Shown here one piece after another: positions 22,209 through 30,629 of a stretch of 64,000 bases of DNA. The notes below the pieces were generated by a model. It was not told the origin of the DNA. It saw only the letters and a program-made list of their open reading frames with translations, and made no database searches. Every line of letters starts with the position of its first letter. The first letter of the stretch is position 1. Location of the stretch: assembly GCF_029626025.1 (NCBI RefSeq), contig NZ_JARUBF010000001.1, positions 1,488,001-1,552,000 of the forward strand. Reading direction: 5' to 3'. The translations under genes were made by a program, and so were the position numbers. This DNA comes from Solwaraspora sp. WMMD406 (GTDB lineage Bacteria > Actinomycetota > Actinomycetes > Mycobacteriales > Micromonosporaceae).

Positions 22209-22768
22209 TCACCGCCGTCCGGGACCGGGTGGAAACGGTCCGTACGGTGTTCACCCGGGCCACCCTGGCCCCGGTGCTGCTGCGTGCCGCGCTCGGCGCG
22301 ACCGTGCTGCTCGCCTTCGCCGTCGCGTACCCGGTGGAGGTGTTGGTCAGCCGGGTGGGTGTGGCGTTGCTGCTGGTCGCGGTGCTGCCGGCGCTGGCAC
22401 CGCGCGGACACGCACCCACCCTGGCGGTCCTGGTGGGGCTGGCTGGCTGGCTGCTGGCCACCACCGGGTACGGCGTACCCGTGCAGTTGTGGCGGCTGCT
22501 CGCCGTCGGATCGCTGCTCTACCTGGCGCATGCGCTGGCGGCGTTGGTCGCGGCGGTGCCGTACGACGTCCTGCTCGCGCCGGAGGTGGTGGTCCGCTGG
22601 CTGCTGCGGACCGGCCTGGTGCTGCTCGCCTCGGCGGTGCTGGTGGTGCTGCTGCTGACCGTCGCCGGCCGGGCGGCCGGGCAGCCGTTCCTGCTCGCGG
22701 CGGTCGCCGGCCTGGCGGTCGCGGTCAGCGCCACGGCGCTGCTCACCTGGCTTGTAAAGCGCCGCTGA
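22205..22768 (+). CDS. Polytopic membrane protein ending the MoxR operon
   Basis: A 187-residue, very hydrophobic protein with about five membrane helices (for example LGATVLLAFAVAYPVEVL, VALLLVAVLPALAP and LVLLASAVLVVLLLTVAG). No catalytic motif is seen. The GTG start overlaps the DUF58 stop (GTGA), so it is part of the same coupled operon. The stop codon lies in the first copy of a 26-bp duplication. Function unknown; it probably works with the DUF4129, MoxR and DUF58 proteins at the membrane. Confidence 0.8.
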   Translation: MITAVRDRVETVRTVFTRATLAPVLLRAALGATVLLAFAVAYPVEVLVSRVGVALLLVAVLPALAPRGHAPTLAVLVGLAGWLLATTGYGVPVQLWRLLAVGSLLYLAHALAALVAAVPYDVLLAPEVVVRWLLRTGLVLLASAVLVVLLLTVAGRAAGQPFLLAAVAGLAVAVSATALLTWLVKRR

Positions 22769-22816
22769 CGCGGCCCGGGTGTCCCGTCGGGCGCCGCTGA
22801 CGCGGCCCGGGTGTCC
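22759..22816. repeat. 26-bp direct repeat over a stop codon
   Basis: A 26-bp sequence beginning GCGCCGCTGACGCGG occurs at 22759-22784 and again at 22791-22816, 6 bp apart. The first copy contains the TGA of the preceding gene; the second repeats that codon and its surroundings downstream. It is one of several stop-spanning duplications in the window. Confidence 0.9.
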
Positions 22817-22945
22817 GAGCACTGGGCGTCCGGGGTTCGGGCCAGCGGCGCGTGGCGATGAGTGCGGCGACTCACACCCGCGTGCTGGGTCACATATCTG
22901 GCTTTGAACGCGACGTCAAGAGGCGGACGGGAGGAAGATGGCGAT

Positions 22946-24376
22946 GTGAATGCGCAGCGGATCCTTGTCGTCGGTGCCGGGCACGTCGGTCTCTACGCCG
23001 CCCTGCGCCTGTCCCGCAAGATGCGTCGGGGCGAGGCGGAGGTGATCGTCGTCGACCCGCAGCCCCACATGACCTACCAGCCGTTCCTGCCGGAGGCCGC
23101 CGCCGGCAACATCTCGCCGAGGCACTCGGTGGTGCCATTGCGTCGGGAGTTGCGCCGCTGCCGGGTGATCGCCGGAGCGGTGACCCGGATCGAGCACTCC
23201 CGCAAGGTCGCCACCGTCGCGCCGATCGTCGGCCCGGTGCGCGAGATCGAGTACGACCACGTGATCGTCGCACCCGGTTCGGTGTCCCGGACCCTGCCGA
23301 TTCCCGGTCTGCGGGAGCACGGCATCGGCTTCAAGACCATCGGCGAGGCCATCTACCTGCGCAACCACGTACTCGAGCGGCTCGACGTCGCGGCGGCGAC
23401 GGCCGACCCGGAGGTACGCCGTACCGCGTTGACGTTCGTCTTCGTCGGCGGCGGTTACGCCGGGATCGAAGCCCTCGCCGAAATGGAGGACATGGCGCGC
23501 GACGCGCTGCGGTACTACCCCGAGCTCAAGCCGGACGACATGCGGTGGGTGCTGGTCGAAGCGACCCAACGGGTGCTGCCCGAGGTGGACCGGGACATGG
23601 GCGCCTACACCGTGCAGCAGCTGCTCAAACGGCGGATGGACATCCGCCTGGACACCCGGCTGGAGTCCTGCGTCGACGGCGTCGTGACGCTTTCCGACGG
23701 CGACAGCTTCCGCGCGGACACGATCGTCTGGACCGCCGGGGTCAAGCCGTCGCCGATGCTGGACGCGACCGACCTGCCGCGTGACGAGCGGCGCCGGATC
23801 AGCTGCCGACCGACTCTGCAGGTGACCGACGGCGATCAGGTCGTCGAGGGCGCGTGGAGCGCCGGGGACTGCGCGGCGGTGCCGGACCTGACCGGCCCGC
23901 CGGGGGCCTACTGCTCGCCCAGCGCCCAACACGCCGTACGGCAGGCGCGGACCATTGCCGACAACATCCTGGCGGTGATCCGGGGGCAGCAGCCGGTGGA
24001 GTACCGGCACAAGCACGCCGGCAGCGTGGCCAGCCTGGGACTGCACAAGGGCGTGGCGCAGGTGTACGGCATCAAGATGACCGGGCTGCCGGCCTGGTTC
24101 ATGCACCGGACCTACCACATGAGCCGGATCCCGTCGCTCAACCGCAAGGTACGGGTCATCGTCGACTGGACGTTGGCGTTGTTCCTCAAGCGCGAGGTGG
24201 TGGCGCTGGGTCAGCTGCACGATCCCCGGGAGGAGTTCCTCGGCGCGACCCCGCAGCTCACCGGCGGCGCTCCGGCGTCGAACGCCGCCCAGGCCTCCAC
24301 CGCTGCGGCCACCTCGGCTCCGGTGTCGAACGCGGCGGCTTCCGGTTCCACCGCCCCCGTGGCGCCGGTCAACTGA
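22946..24376 (+). CDS. ndh: Type II NADH dehydrogenase
   Basis: A single-subunit, non-proton-pumping NADH:quinone oxidoreductase feeding the respiratory chain at the inner face of the membrane. The 476-residue protein has an FAD-binding Rossmann motif RILVVGAGHVGLYAA at the N-terminus, an NADH-binding one at FVFVGGGYAGIEALAEM, the FAD motif WSAGDCAAVPD, and QHAVRQARTIADNI. A C-terminal region (FMHRTYHMSRIPSLNRKVRVIVDW, then LALFLKREVVALG) is amphipathic or membrane-associated. It ends in an Ala/Ser/Thr-rich tail of about 45 residues that homologues often lack. The GTG at 22946 has GGAGGAAG 8 nt upstream, so the longer frame from 22862 is not used. The 3' end overlaps the convergent gene by 8 bp. 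Confidence 0.93.
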   Translation: MNAQRILVVGAGHVGLYAALRLSRKMRRGEAEVIVVDPQPHMTYQPFLPEAAAGNISPRHSVVPLRRELRRCRVIAGAVTRIEHSRKVATVAPIVGPVREIEYDHVIVAPGSVSRTLPIPGLREHGIGFKTIGEAIYLRNHVLERLDVAAATADPEVRRTALTFVFVGGGYAGIEALAEMEDMARDALRYYPELKPDDMRWVLVEATQRVLPEVDRDMGAYTVQQLLKRRMDIRLDTRLESCVDGVVTLSDGDSFRADTIVWTAGVKPSPMLDATDLPRDERRRISCRPTLQVTDGDQVVEGAWSAGDCAAVPDLTGPPGAYCSPSAQHAVRQARTIADNILAVIRGQQPVEYRHKHAGSVASLGLHKGVAQVYGIKMTGLPAWFMHRTYHMSRIPSLNRKVRVIVDWTLALFLKREVVALGQLHDPREEFLGATPQLTGGAPASNAAQASTAAATSAPVSNAAASGSTAPVAPVN

Positions 24377-26237
24377 CCGGCCAGATCCAGGCGTCCGCCA
24401 CCCGCCGGCCCGGACCGAACAGCTCCTCGCTCGTCTGGCGCAGCTGCGCGCCGTTCGGGGTGCCGTCGACCAGCACGACGCAGTCCGCCTCCCAGCGGGC
24501 GAGGTCGCGCCGGGCGCGGCGACGTTCGTCGTCGGTGAGCTCCGGAACGTCGCCGGTCCGGGCGACCTCGGCGAGGATCTTCGACGTCGGCTGTTTGAAG
24601 GTGCCCATCGAGGCTTCCCCGCCGGGGGCGTACGGGCCGATGAAGAACCCCTCGGGCATCCCGAACGCGACCGTGGTCGACGTCGCCCAGGCCATCGGCC
24701 ACGGCTCGCCGGGGGTGGCCAGTGGCACCGGGACCAGGACGCCGCCGGGCGGTACGCATTCCCGCCAGTGCCCGCCGGCGATGAACTCCGGTAGCGGGTC
24801 GCGGTCGTAGCCGGGCAGCGGTGCCGGCACCACCGGCAGCAGCGCGATCGCCATCGCGGCCGGCACCAGGACGCGTACCGGCCGGCGGCGCGACCGCAGC
24901 GCCCGGTCGATCGCGAGGACCAGGATGGTGGCGATCAGTGGGATCACCGCCAGGGCGAACCGCATCGGCAGCGCGCCGTCGACCACGGGCATCCCGTCGA
25001 GCAACGCGTACGGGCCGGCGACGCTGGTCTCGGTGCCGGCGACGACGATCCGGGGGCCGAGCGAGAGGCCCGCCATCAGCAGCGCGCCCACGGCGCTGGC
25101 TAGCACCACGGGCCGGCGGATCAGCCACCCCGCGCAGACCAGCGTGGCGACCAGCAGGGGCCAGCCGAGGAACGTGTTGTACTCGGCCGGGCCGGTGGTC
25201 AGCTCGGCGGCGCTGGGCGAGCCGGCGACGGACAGTTCCGAGATCGCCGGCCAGCTGGCCAGGTCGGCGGAGAAGTACCCCGGGTCGAAGACCCCGTCGG
25301 CGACCCCCTGCGGTCCGGCGAACTGGAACCACAGCGGGTACGCCAGCAGTACGACGCCGACGCAGACGGCGACCAGCATCCCGGCGACGAAGTTCGGCAG
25401 GATCCGCCAGGCGTACCGGGGACGGGCCGCGGCGTACGCGACCGCCATGATGATCAGCGTGACCGCTGTGAGGAAGAGCACTTCCTCACCGACGAACACC
25501 TGGAGCGCGACGACGACGCCGAGCCAGATGCCCGAGGTGACCAACTGCCGCCGGTCGCCGCGACCGGCCGGTCCGACGATCCGGCCGTCCGGTGTCGATC
25601 CGCTGGGATCTGCGGCCCGCATCATCCGGACCAGCAGCCAGATCATGATCGGGATGAGCCAGAGCGCGGTCATGTGCAGGTGGCTGTTGCTCTGCGACAC
25701 CATCCCGGGGGCGAAACCGCAGAAGGCTCCGCCGACGCCGGCGGCTAGGCGGTGTGCGCCGGCGACCCGGACGAACAGGAAGTAGAACGCGATCGCGCTG
25801 GCCGCGAGGTTGCCGGCGACGAGCAACGCGAAGGTGACCGGAGCTCCGAAGACCAGGGTGACCGGGGCCATCAGGAAGCCGAGCGCGATGACCGTCGTGT
25901 TGGCCATCAGGTTCACCCCGTCGGGGGCGTTGAGCCGGTCGCTGAGCAGGCTGAAGTCGCCGAGCAGGACGCGCGCGTCGCTGGCCAGGAACCACTCGTA
26001 GAGGGTCTGGTCCTCCGGGTTGAAGGTCAGCAGCCGGTTCGCTGGATCGGGCCAGAGCTGGTGGGTCAACCAGCCCGCGACAAGCAGATAGAGCAGGCAG
26101 GTGGCGATGTCCGAGGCGTGTCGGCGCACCACGGCGGTGAGCCTCGCCGGTCGGGACGCGTCGGTGGCCCGGTCCCGCTGGGGCTGGGACGCCGGACCAG
26201 GACTGGTCTCCTGCGCCGTGGTGGCTGAGCTGGTCAC
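24369..26237 (-). CDS. Large polytopic membrane protein, possible GT-C glycosyltransferase
   Basis: A 622-residue protein with roughly eleven membrane helices after a hydrophilic N-terminus of 35 residues. The first extracytoplasmic loop is long and rich in aromatic and acidic residues (WPDPANRLLTFNPEDQTLYEWFLASDAR, LNAPDGVNLMANTTVIALG), the layout expected of GT-C family glycosyltransferases that use lipid-linked sugars. The C-terminal 150 residues form a soluble extracytoplasmic domain (AGGHWRECVPPGGVLVPVPL, EADCVVLVDGTPNGAQLR). Family membership is inference from topology; a plain conserved membrane protein is equally possible. The start is a GTG at 26237. It converges on ndh with an 8-bp overlap. 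Confidence 0.75.
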   Translation of the reverse strand: MTSSATTAQETSPGPASQPQRDRATDASRPARLTAVVRRHASDIATCLLYLLVAGWLTHQLWPDPANRLLTFNPEDQTLYEWFLASDARVLLGDFSLLSDRLNAPDGVNLMANTTVIALGFLMAPVTLVFGAPVTFALLVAGNLAASAIAFYFLFVRVAGAHRLAAGVGGAFCGFAPGMVSQSNSHLHMTALWLIPIMIWLLVRMMRAADPSGSTPDGRIVGPAGRGDRRQLVTSGIWLGVVVALQVFVGEEVLFLTAVTLIIMAVAYAAARPRYAWRILPNFVAGMLVAVCVGVVLLAYPLWFQFAGPQGVADGVFDPGYFSADLASWPAISELSVAGSPSAAELTTGPAEYNTFLGWPLLVATLVCAGWLIRRPVVLASAVGALLMAGLSLGPRIVVAGTETSVAGPYALLDGMPVVDGALPMRFALAVIPLIATILVLAIDRALRSRRRPVRVLVPAAMAIALLPVVPAPLPGYDRDPLPEFIAGGHWRECVPPGGVLVPVPLATPGEPWPMAWATSTTVAFGMPEGFFIGPYAPGGEASMGTFKQPTSKILAEVARTGDVPELTDDERRRARRDLARWEADCVVLVDGTPNGAQLRQTSEELFGPGRRVADAWIWPVS

Positions 26238-26381
26238 GATTCGAACCCTAGTGCCGGGGGCCGGCCGGGCTGCGCCCGGCTGGTCGCGACCCGCTACCGT
26301 GACAGACTGCGGTCGCGTACGTGCGCGGTGACGTTTCCTGGTGGGGGAGCGTGACCTCGGACGTCCTGCCGATCGCCCTCA

Positions 26382-26462
26382 GCCCGGGTGGTGGAACGGC
26401 AGACACGGCTGCCTTAAAAGCGGCTGCCGAGAGGCGTGCGGGTTCGATTCCCGCCCCGGGCA
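26382..26462 (+). tRNA. tRNA-Leu (anticodon TAA)
   Basis: A complete cloverleaf: acceptor GCCCGGG (26382-26388) pairs with CCCGGGC (26455-26461), discriminator A26462. The anticodon stem GCTGC/GCGGC encloses loop CTTAAAA with anticodon TAA at 26415-26417. A long variable arm (class II, as for Leu) and GGTTCGATTCC in the T arm are present. The terminal CCA is not encoded; the next bases are CCG. It decodes UUA, a very rare codon in high-GC actinomycetes and one used in development genes in Streptomyces (bldA tRNA); the same role here is inference. Confidence 0.95.
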
Positions 26463-26559
26463 CCGAGCGGCTCCACGGCTGTACTCGGTAACCTCGATGA
26501 CACCGTCTACCCTTGAGGTCACACTCATCGTGTGACAACCCCCTGAGGGAGGCTGGACA

Positions 26560-27381
26560 GTGAAGACATCCAACCCGGTCCTGGCCCGGCTCGGCCAGGC
26601 GGCCGAGCGGGAGCGGGCCGCCGGGTACGCCCCTGCCGGTCCCTACGGACAGCCCGGCTACGGGCAGCCATATCCGACCTCCGCCGGTTACCCGGCGGCT
26701 CCGCCGACCGTAGCACCGATGACGGTCGACGACGTGGTCGTCAAGACCGTCACCCTGCTCGGCATCACCGGCCTGTCGGCCGTGGCGGCGTGGGTACTCG
26801 TACCCGATTCGCTGCTCGGCGTGGCCTGGATCGGCGCCGCGATCGTCGGGCTCGTGCTCGGTCTGATCATTTCCTTCTCCCGGGTGGCCAATCCGGCTCT
26901 GGTGATCACCTACGCCGTCGTCGAGGGCGTCTTCGTCGGCATGGTGAGCAAGTTCTTCCAGGAGATCGCCGGATACCAGGGCATCGTCCTGCAGGCCGTG
27001 GTGGCGACCTTCGGGGTGTTCTTCCTGATGGCCGCGCTTTACAAGATGAAGGTCGTTCGCGCCACGCCGAAGTTCACCCGTGGCGTCATCGCCGCGATGG
27101 TCGGACTGTTCGCGGTGATGATGATCAACCTGGTGCTGGCGTTGTTCGGCATCGACACCGGTCTGCGTAGCGGCGGCCCGGTCGCCATCATCTTCAGCCT
27201 GATCTGCATCGTTGTCGCGTCCCTCAGCTTCGTGCTCAGCTTCCACGAGGTCGAGGAAGGGGTGCGGCTGGGTCTTCCGCAGCGCTACTCCTGGACGGCC
27301 GCGTTCGGCATCCTGGTGAGCTTGATCTGGCTCTACATCGAGATCCTGCGGCTGTTGAGCTTCTTCCAAGGGGACGACTGA
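26560..27381 (+). CDS. Bax inhibitor-1/YccA family membrane protein
   Basis: A 273-residue protein with seven membrane helices after a flexible Gly/Pro/Tyr-rich N-terminus (PAGPYGQPGYGQPYPTSAGY). Helices include VTLLGITGLSAVAAWVLVP, VVATFGVFFLMAALYKM and ILVSLIWLYIEILRLLSFF. The YEIxxG-like family hallmark region is TYAVVEGVFVGMVSKFF. Bacterial members include calcium-leak channels such as YetJ and the YccA regulator of FtsH; the activity here is not known. It starts with a GTG preceded by GAGGGAGG and lies 98 bp downstream of tRNA-Leu. A strong terminator hairpin follows. Confidence 0.92.
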   Translation: MKTSNPVLARLGQAAERERAAGYAPAGPYGQPGYGQPYPTSAGYPAAPPTVAPMTVDDVVVKTVTLLGITGLSAVAAWVLVPDSLLGVAWIGAAIVGLVLGLIISFSRVANPALVITYAVVEGVFVGMVSKFFQEIAGYQGIVLQAVVATFGVFFLMAALYKMKVVRATPKFTRGVIAAMVGLFAVMMINLVLALFGIDTGLRSGGPVAIIFSLICIVVASLSFVLSFHEVEEGVRLGLPQRYSWTAAFGILVSLIWLYIEILRLLSFFQGDD

Positions 27382-27420
27382 GCCCGGTCGCGCCGGTGCC
27401 GACGTGCGCACCGGCGCGTC

Positions 27421-27463
27421 GGTGAGGACGCCTGATCCCCTCGCGGGGGCGGGCGTCCTCACC
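27421..27463 (+). terminator. Strong intrinsic-type hairpin
   Basis: GGTGAGGACGCC (27421-27432) pairs perfectly with GGCGTCCTCACC (27452-27463), and the loop itself holds a CCCTCGCGGGGG stem. It lies 40 bp after the Bax-inhibitor-like gene, followed by GTTTCC, and should end that transcript. A further IR (CGCCGGTGCC...GCACCGGCGCG) is just upstream. Confidence 0.75.
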
Positions 27464-27495
27464 GTTTCCGGGGTGGCCCACCCTAGACTTCGCTC

Positions 27496-27798
27496 ATGCA
27501 TTCCGGGCAGCTGGACGGCCTGGTCGACCGATTGGTCCGACAGGTCGCCCATTGGGACGAGACGCGATGGGCTGTCGGCGGCGGCCAGCGCTCGGCGTTT
27601 CACACGCTGGTCCAGCGGTTGGCCGACCTCGGTGCCGTCGCGGAGGGTCAGCCCAGCCGTCCGGTGCCCCGCCTGCGCGCCACCGCGCTGCCGGATCAGT
27701 TGCGGGTGGTCGCCACGGACCTGATCTTGGCCGATCCGGATCCGGCCGCGCTGGCGGCGGCCACGGCGGCCGTCGCCGACCTGCGTACCCGGATCTGA
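27496..27798 (+). CDS. Small conserved hypothetical protein
   Basis: A 100-residue soluble, mainly helical protein: MHSGQLDGLVDRLVRQVAHWDETRWAVGG, then AFHTLVQRLADLGAVAEGQ and a C-terminal Ala/Asp-rich helix DPDPAALAAATAAVADLR. No motif is recognised. Codon third positions are GC-rich in this frame and the gene ends 8 bp before the convergent SGNH hydrolase gene, both supporting real coding. A similar small protein occurs next to the SGNH genes in related actinomycetes, to my recollection. Confidence 0.7.
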   Translation: MHSGQLDGLVDRLVRQVAHWDETRWAVGGGQRSAFHTLVQRLADLGAVAEGQPSRPVPRLRATALPDQLRVVATDLILADPDPAALAAATAAVADLRTRI

Positions 27799-27805
27799 GC
27801 GTCGG

Positions 27806-28612
27806 CTACCGCCGTGACGCGGCGGCGGCCGCCCCGACCACCGCCGGCAGCAGCGCGTGGGCCCAGATCCGGTAGCCGTCGGCCGAGGGATGGTATCCGT
27901 CGTAGCAGTAGGTGCCCGGGTCGGCCCGGAACACCGCTCCGGTTTCGCCGGCCAGGTCGATCACCCGGGCCCCCGCCTCGCGCGCCGCCCGCGCCTGAGC
28001 CTTGGCGATCCGGCGGCCCAACAAGCCGGTGAGCTGGCGTAGCGGGGGTGCGATCGCCGGCGTCGCGCCGAGATCCGGGCAGGTGCCGACGACCACCTCG
28101 GCTCCGGCACCGCGCAGCCGCCGTACGGCGGCTGCGAGATGGATCGCGGACTCGCCGGGGCGTCGCAACTGGGTGGCGTCGTTCGTGCCGATCAGGATGA
28201 CGGCGACGTCCGGATGATCGCCGAGCAACGCGCGGGCGACCTGCGTCGCCAGGTCGGTGGAGCGGGATCCCGCGACGCCGACGCTGGACAGCGTGATCAG
28301 GCGGGGGACGCCGCCCGGAGCGCCTTCGTGTTCGGCCAGCAGCCGGGCCAGCTGCCCGCCGACGGTGTCGGTGACCTGGTCGACTCCCACGCCCAACGCG
28401 GCGGAATCCCCGAGCAGCACCAACCGCAACGGGAGGGCTTCGGCCGGGCCGATGGACGCTCGTACGGTGAGCCCGAGCTCAGGCTGTGCGTACCGGCGGT
28501 TGCGCGCGGCGAATATCTCGCTGACCAGCAGCGCCGCGCTACCTACCGTGCCAGCCACGACGGCTGCCGCGGTTACCTGCCCGACCCGGCCGGCGACGTT
28601 TCTCGGGTTCAC
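27806..28612 (-). CDS. SGNH/GDSL hydrolase with N-terminal membrane segment
   Basis: A 268-residue esterase-like protein. One N-terminal hydrophobic helix (VTAAAVVAGTVGSAALLV) anchors or exports it. The SGNH blocks are LVLLGDSAALGVGV (catalytic Ser), SSVGVAGSRS, VILIGTNDAT (Asn) and YDGYHPSADGY (Asp/His). Substrates in this family are acyl esters of lipids or cell-wall glycans; none can be named here. GTG start with GGAAGG 9 nt upstream. It lies 39 bp downstream of a larger paralogue on the same strand, so the two form an operon. M. tuberculosis Rv1075c occupies the equivalent place near cbs. Confidence 0.9.
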   Translation of the reverse strand: MNPRNVAGRVGQVTAAAVVAGTVGSAALLVSEIFAARNRRYAQPELGLTVRASIGPAEALPLRLVLLGDSAALGVGVDQVTDTVGGQLARLLAEHEGAPGGVPRLITLSSVGVAGSRSTDLATQVARALLGDHPDVAVILIGTNDATQLRRPGESAIHLAAAVRRLRGAGAEVVVGTCPDLGATPAIAPPLRQLTGLLGRRIAKAQARAAREAGARVIDLAGETGAVFRADPGTYCYDGYHPSADGYRIWAHALLPAVVGAAAAASRR

Positions 28613-28651
28613 GCGGGGTCACCTTCCGTCCGGCTGGGCTGTGGGGGCATG

Positions 28652-29770
28652 TCAGCTCTCCGGAGTCACGCCGGAGAGCCGTTCCTCACTCGAGGGTACG
28701 GCCGGAGTACGGTTGTCGGCTTCCCGATCGATCCCCGGCGGCCCGAACAGCCACCGTAGCGCCGTCGCCTGCCAGGAGCGGCCGGACAACCGGGGCCGAC
28801 GCCGCAGCCGGGCCCAGCGCCCCGCCGGGCCCCGGTCTCGACCGCCCACCTGAGTCCCGCGTACCTCGGTGCCGGCGTGCCGGACCGCCTCCTGGGCGGC
28901 CTGCGGCAGCGTGCGGACCTTTTCCCGCCCGGCCACAGCGGTCCGGGAAGCCGTGCTCGCGCCGAGCGCGCCGAGCGCCGCTGGCAGCAGTACGGCGGCG
29001 GCCATCGCGTAGCCCTCCGCCGATGGGTGGAACCGGTCCCACGAATACAGTCGGGTGGGTTCGGCGGCGAAGCGGGGACCCAGCAGGTCGCCGAGCGAAA
29101 CCGACCAGGCACCTTCCTCGACGACCGCCACGGTCTGCGCCGCCGCCAGCTGGCGACTCCATCGTCGGGCCAGCCAGCGCAGCGGGGGCTTGATGGGCTC
29201 GATCGCACCGAGATCCGGGCAGGTGCCGACGACCACTTCGGCGTCGGCCGTACGCAGTTGACGTACCGCGTCCACGAGATGGCCGACCGCGACGTCCACC
29301 GGCGTGCGGGCCGTGACGTCGTTGCCGCCGATCAGGATCACCGCGAGGTCGGGCCGAAGCTCCAACGCGGCTTCCACCTGCGGGATCAGTCCCACCGAGC
29401 GGGCACCGACGACGGCCAGTCGGTGGAGCTTGACCGGCCGGCGCAGTCGACGGGAGATCCCGTTCGCGAGCAGCGCCCCCGGAGTCTCGCGGGGCCGGTG
29501 GACGCCGTAGCCGGCGGCCGACGAATCACCCAGCACCGCCAGGACGAGTGGCTGTCCCGGCAGCCGGGCACCGTAGAGCCCGTCGCCACGCGGGGGCGGT
29601 GCCTCGGCCAGCGGAATGATCCGTCGGGCCTGCTTGGCCTGGCTGTAGAGCACGCCCGCCGCGGTCACCGCGGCCGCCGCGCCCGCTCCGGCGCCGAACG
29701 CTGCCATCCGTACGACGCGTTCCGCCACCGTGTGTTCGGTCCGGCGAGTCCCTGCGTCAACCCTGTTCAT
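28652..29770 (-). CDS. SGNH/GDSL hydrolase with long C-terminal tail
   Basis: A 372-residue paralogue of the next gene. An N-terminal hydrophobic segment (MAAFGAGAGAAAAVTAAGVLY) is followed by LVLAVLGDSSAAGYGV (catalytic Ser), VVGARSVGLI, VILIGGNDVTAR (Asn) and WDRFHPSAEGY (Asp/His). After the hydrolase domain (residue about 270) comes a 100-residue basic, Arg/Gly-rich tail (VGGRDRGPAGRWARLRRRPR) of unknown role, absent from the partner. Probably a membrane-anchored or exported esterase. It is the first gene of the pair; upstream is a minisatellite-like repeat. Confidence 0.88.
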   Translation of the reverse strand: MNRVDAGTRRTEHTVAERVVRMAAFGAGAGAAAAVTAAGVLYSQAKQARRIIPLAEAPPPRGDGLYGARLPGQPLVLAVLGDSSAAGYGVHRPRETPGALLANGISRRLRRPVKLHRLAVVGARSVGLIPQVEAALELRPDLAVILIGGNDVTARTPVDVAVGHLVDAVRQLRTADAEVVVGTCPDLGAIEPIKPPLRWLARRWSRQLAAAQTVAVVEEGAWSVSLGDLLGPRFAAEPTRLYSWDRFHPSAEGYAMAAAVLLPAALGALGASTASRTAVAGREKVRTLPQAAQEAVRHAGTEVRGTQVGGRDRGPAGRWARLRRRPRLSGRSWQATALRWLFGPPGIDREADNRTPAVPSSEERLSGVTPES

Positions 29771-29867
29771 CGCGCCCCCCGACGGCGATCCGGTGCTGCC
29801 GCTGATGCTGATCCTTCGAGATTATCTCGGTTTGTCGCCCTCCGACCCGGCCCAATCGCGCTCCACG

Positions 29868-29972
29868 CCGCTGTTCGCTGGCCGTTCGCCCGCTGTCCGT
29901 TCGCCCGCTGTCCGTTCGCCCGCTGTCCGCACGTCCGCTGGCCGCACGTCCGCCGTACGGTCGCTCACTGTC
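29868..29972. repeat. 15-bp minisatellite in the SGNH/YkvA intergenic gap
   Basis: The 368-bp gap between the SGNH gene and the YkvA gene carries about seven 15-bp units. Three are perfect copies of CGTTCGCCCGCTGTC (29883-29927), flanked by diverged ones (CGCACGTCCGCTGGC and others). Because 15 is a multiple of 3, both strands show short open frames with pentapeptide repeats, but I see no start site or codon bias supporting a gene. The rest of the gap holds only probable promoters for the flanking genes. Confidence 0.85.
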
Positions 29973-30138
29973 GGATTGGCGTCGCACGCGCCCTGCGGGC
30001 CAAGCGGGCCTTGCCGGGTGCGGGCATGATTGAGGTACGGCCGCGAGGGCCCAGCATGCCCGCCCGTCGACCGGAGGCGGCGTGTTCCAGCGACCTGTGG
30101 CGAGATACCCGGGTACGGGTGACGAGGAGGTGGCCGGG

Positions 30139-30495
30139 ATGGCCAGGACACTCAAGCGGGCGGCGGCGTTCACCGCCCTGGGACGAGCGCTCACCGCTGG
30201 TGCCCGTGGCGGCCCGTCGCTGGGGCGGCGGATCTCGGCGCTGCCGAGGATGGTCAGAGCGACCATGCGGGGGGAGTACGACGGCGGGCTGCGGTTGGCC
30301 CTGATGACCGCCGCTGTCGCCTACGTCGCCTCACCGATCGATCTGGTTCCCGAGGCGTTTCTGCTGCTGCTCGGGCTGGCCGACGACGCGTTGGTGGTGA
30401 CCTGGCTGGCCGGCACCGTCCTCGCCGAAACCGAGCGATTCCTGGAGTGGGAGGCCCGGCGGGACACCGTGGTGCCGGGGCAGGTCGTCGGTTGA
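30139..30495 (+). CDS. YkvA/DUF1232 family membrane protein
   Basis: A 118-residue protein with the DUF1232 hallmark GLRLALMTAAVAYVASPIDLVPEAFLLLLGLADDALVVTWL: two membrane helices joined by the conserved SPIDLVPE turn. The ATG at 30139 has GAGGAGG 8 nt upstream; an in-frame GTG at 30082 with its own GGAGG would add 19 residues. Function is unknown. It stands between the divergent SGNH genes and cbs. Confidence 0.85.
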   Translation: MARTLKRAAAFTALGRALTAGARGGPSLGRRISALPRMVRATMRGEYDGGLRLALMTAAVAYVASPIDLVPEAFLLLLGLADDALVVTWLAGTVLAETERFLEWEARRDTVVPGQVVG

Positions 30496-30629
30496 CCTTG
30501 TGCCGGCCCGGCGGTGGGCGGGCATCGTAGGCTGATCGCGACATCCGGGACCGCCGGCCGGCTGTCGTCGGTCGACGACCTCGATGCGACGACGGCGCGT
30601 GCCTGGCGTCAGCAGAAGGGCACAACGAG

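Noticed and set aside
17546-22768. Novel defence island based on MoxR ATPase and a DNA glycosylase
   Set aside because: MoxR-DUF58-DUF4129 operons are common core loci in actinobacteria; no nuclease, reverse transcriptase or other defence gene accompanies them.
29730-30029. Plus-strand ORF with RSPAV pentapeptide repeats
   Set aside because: The peptide repeat is only the translation of the 15-bp minisatellite; no ribosome site or conserved part.
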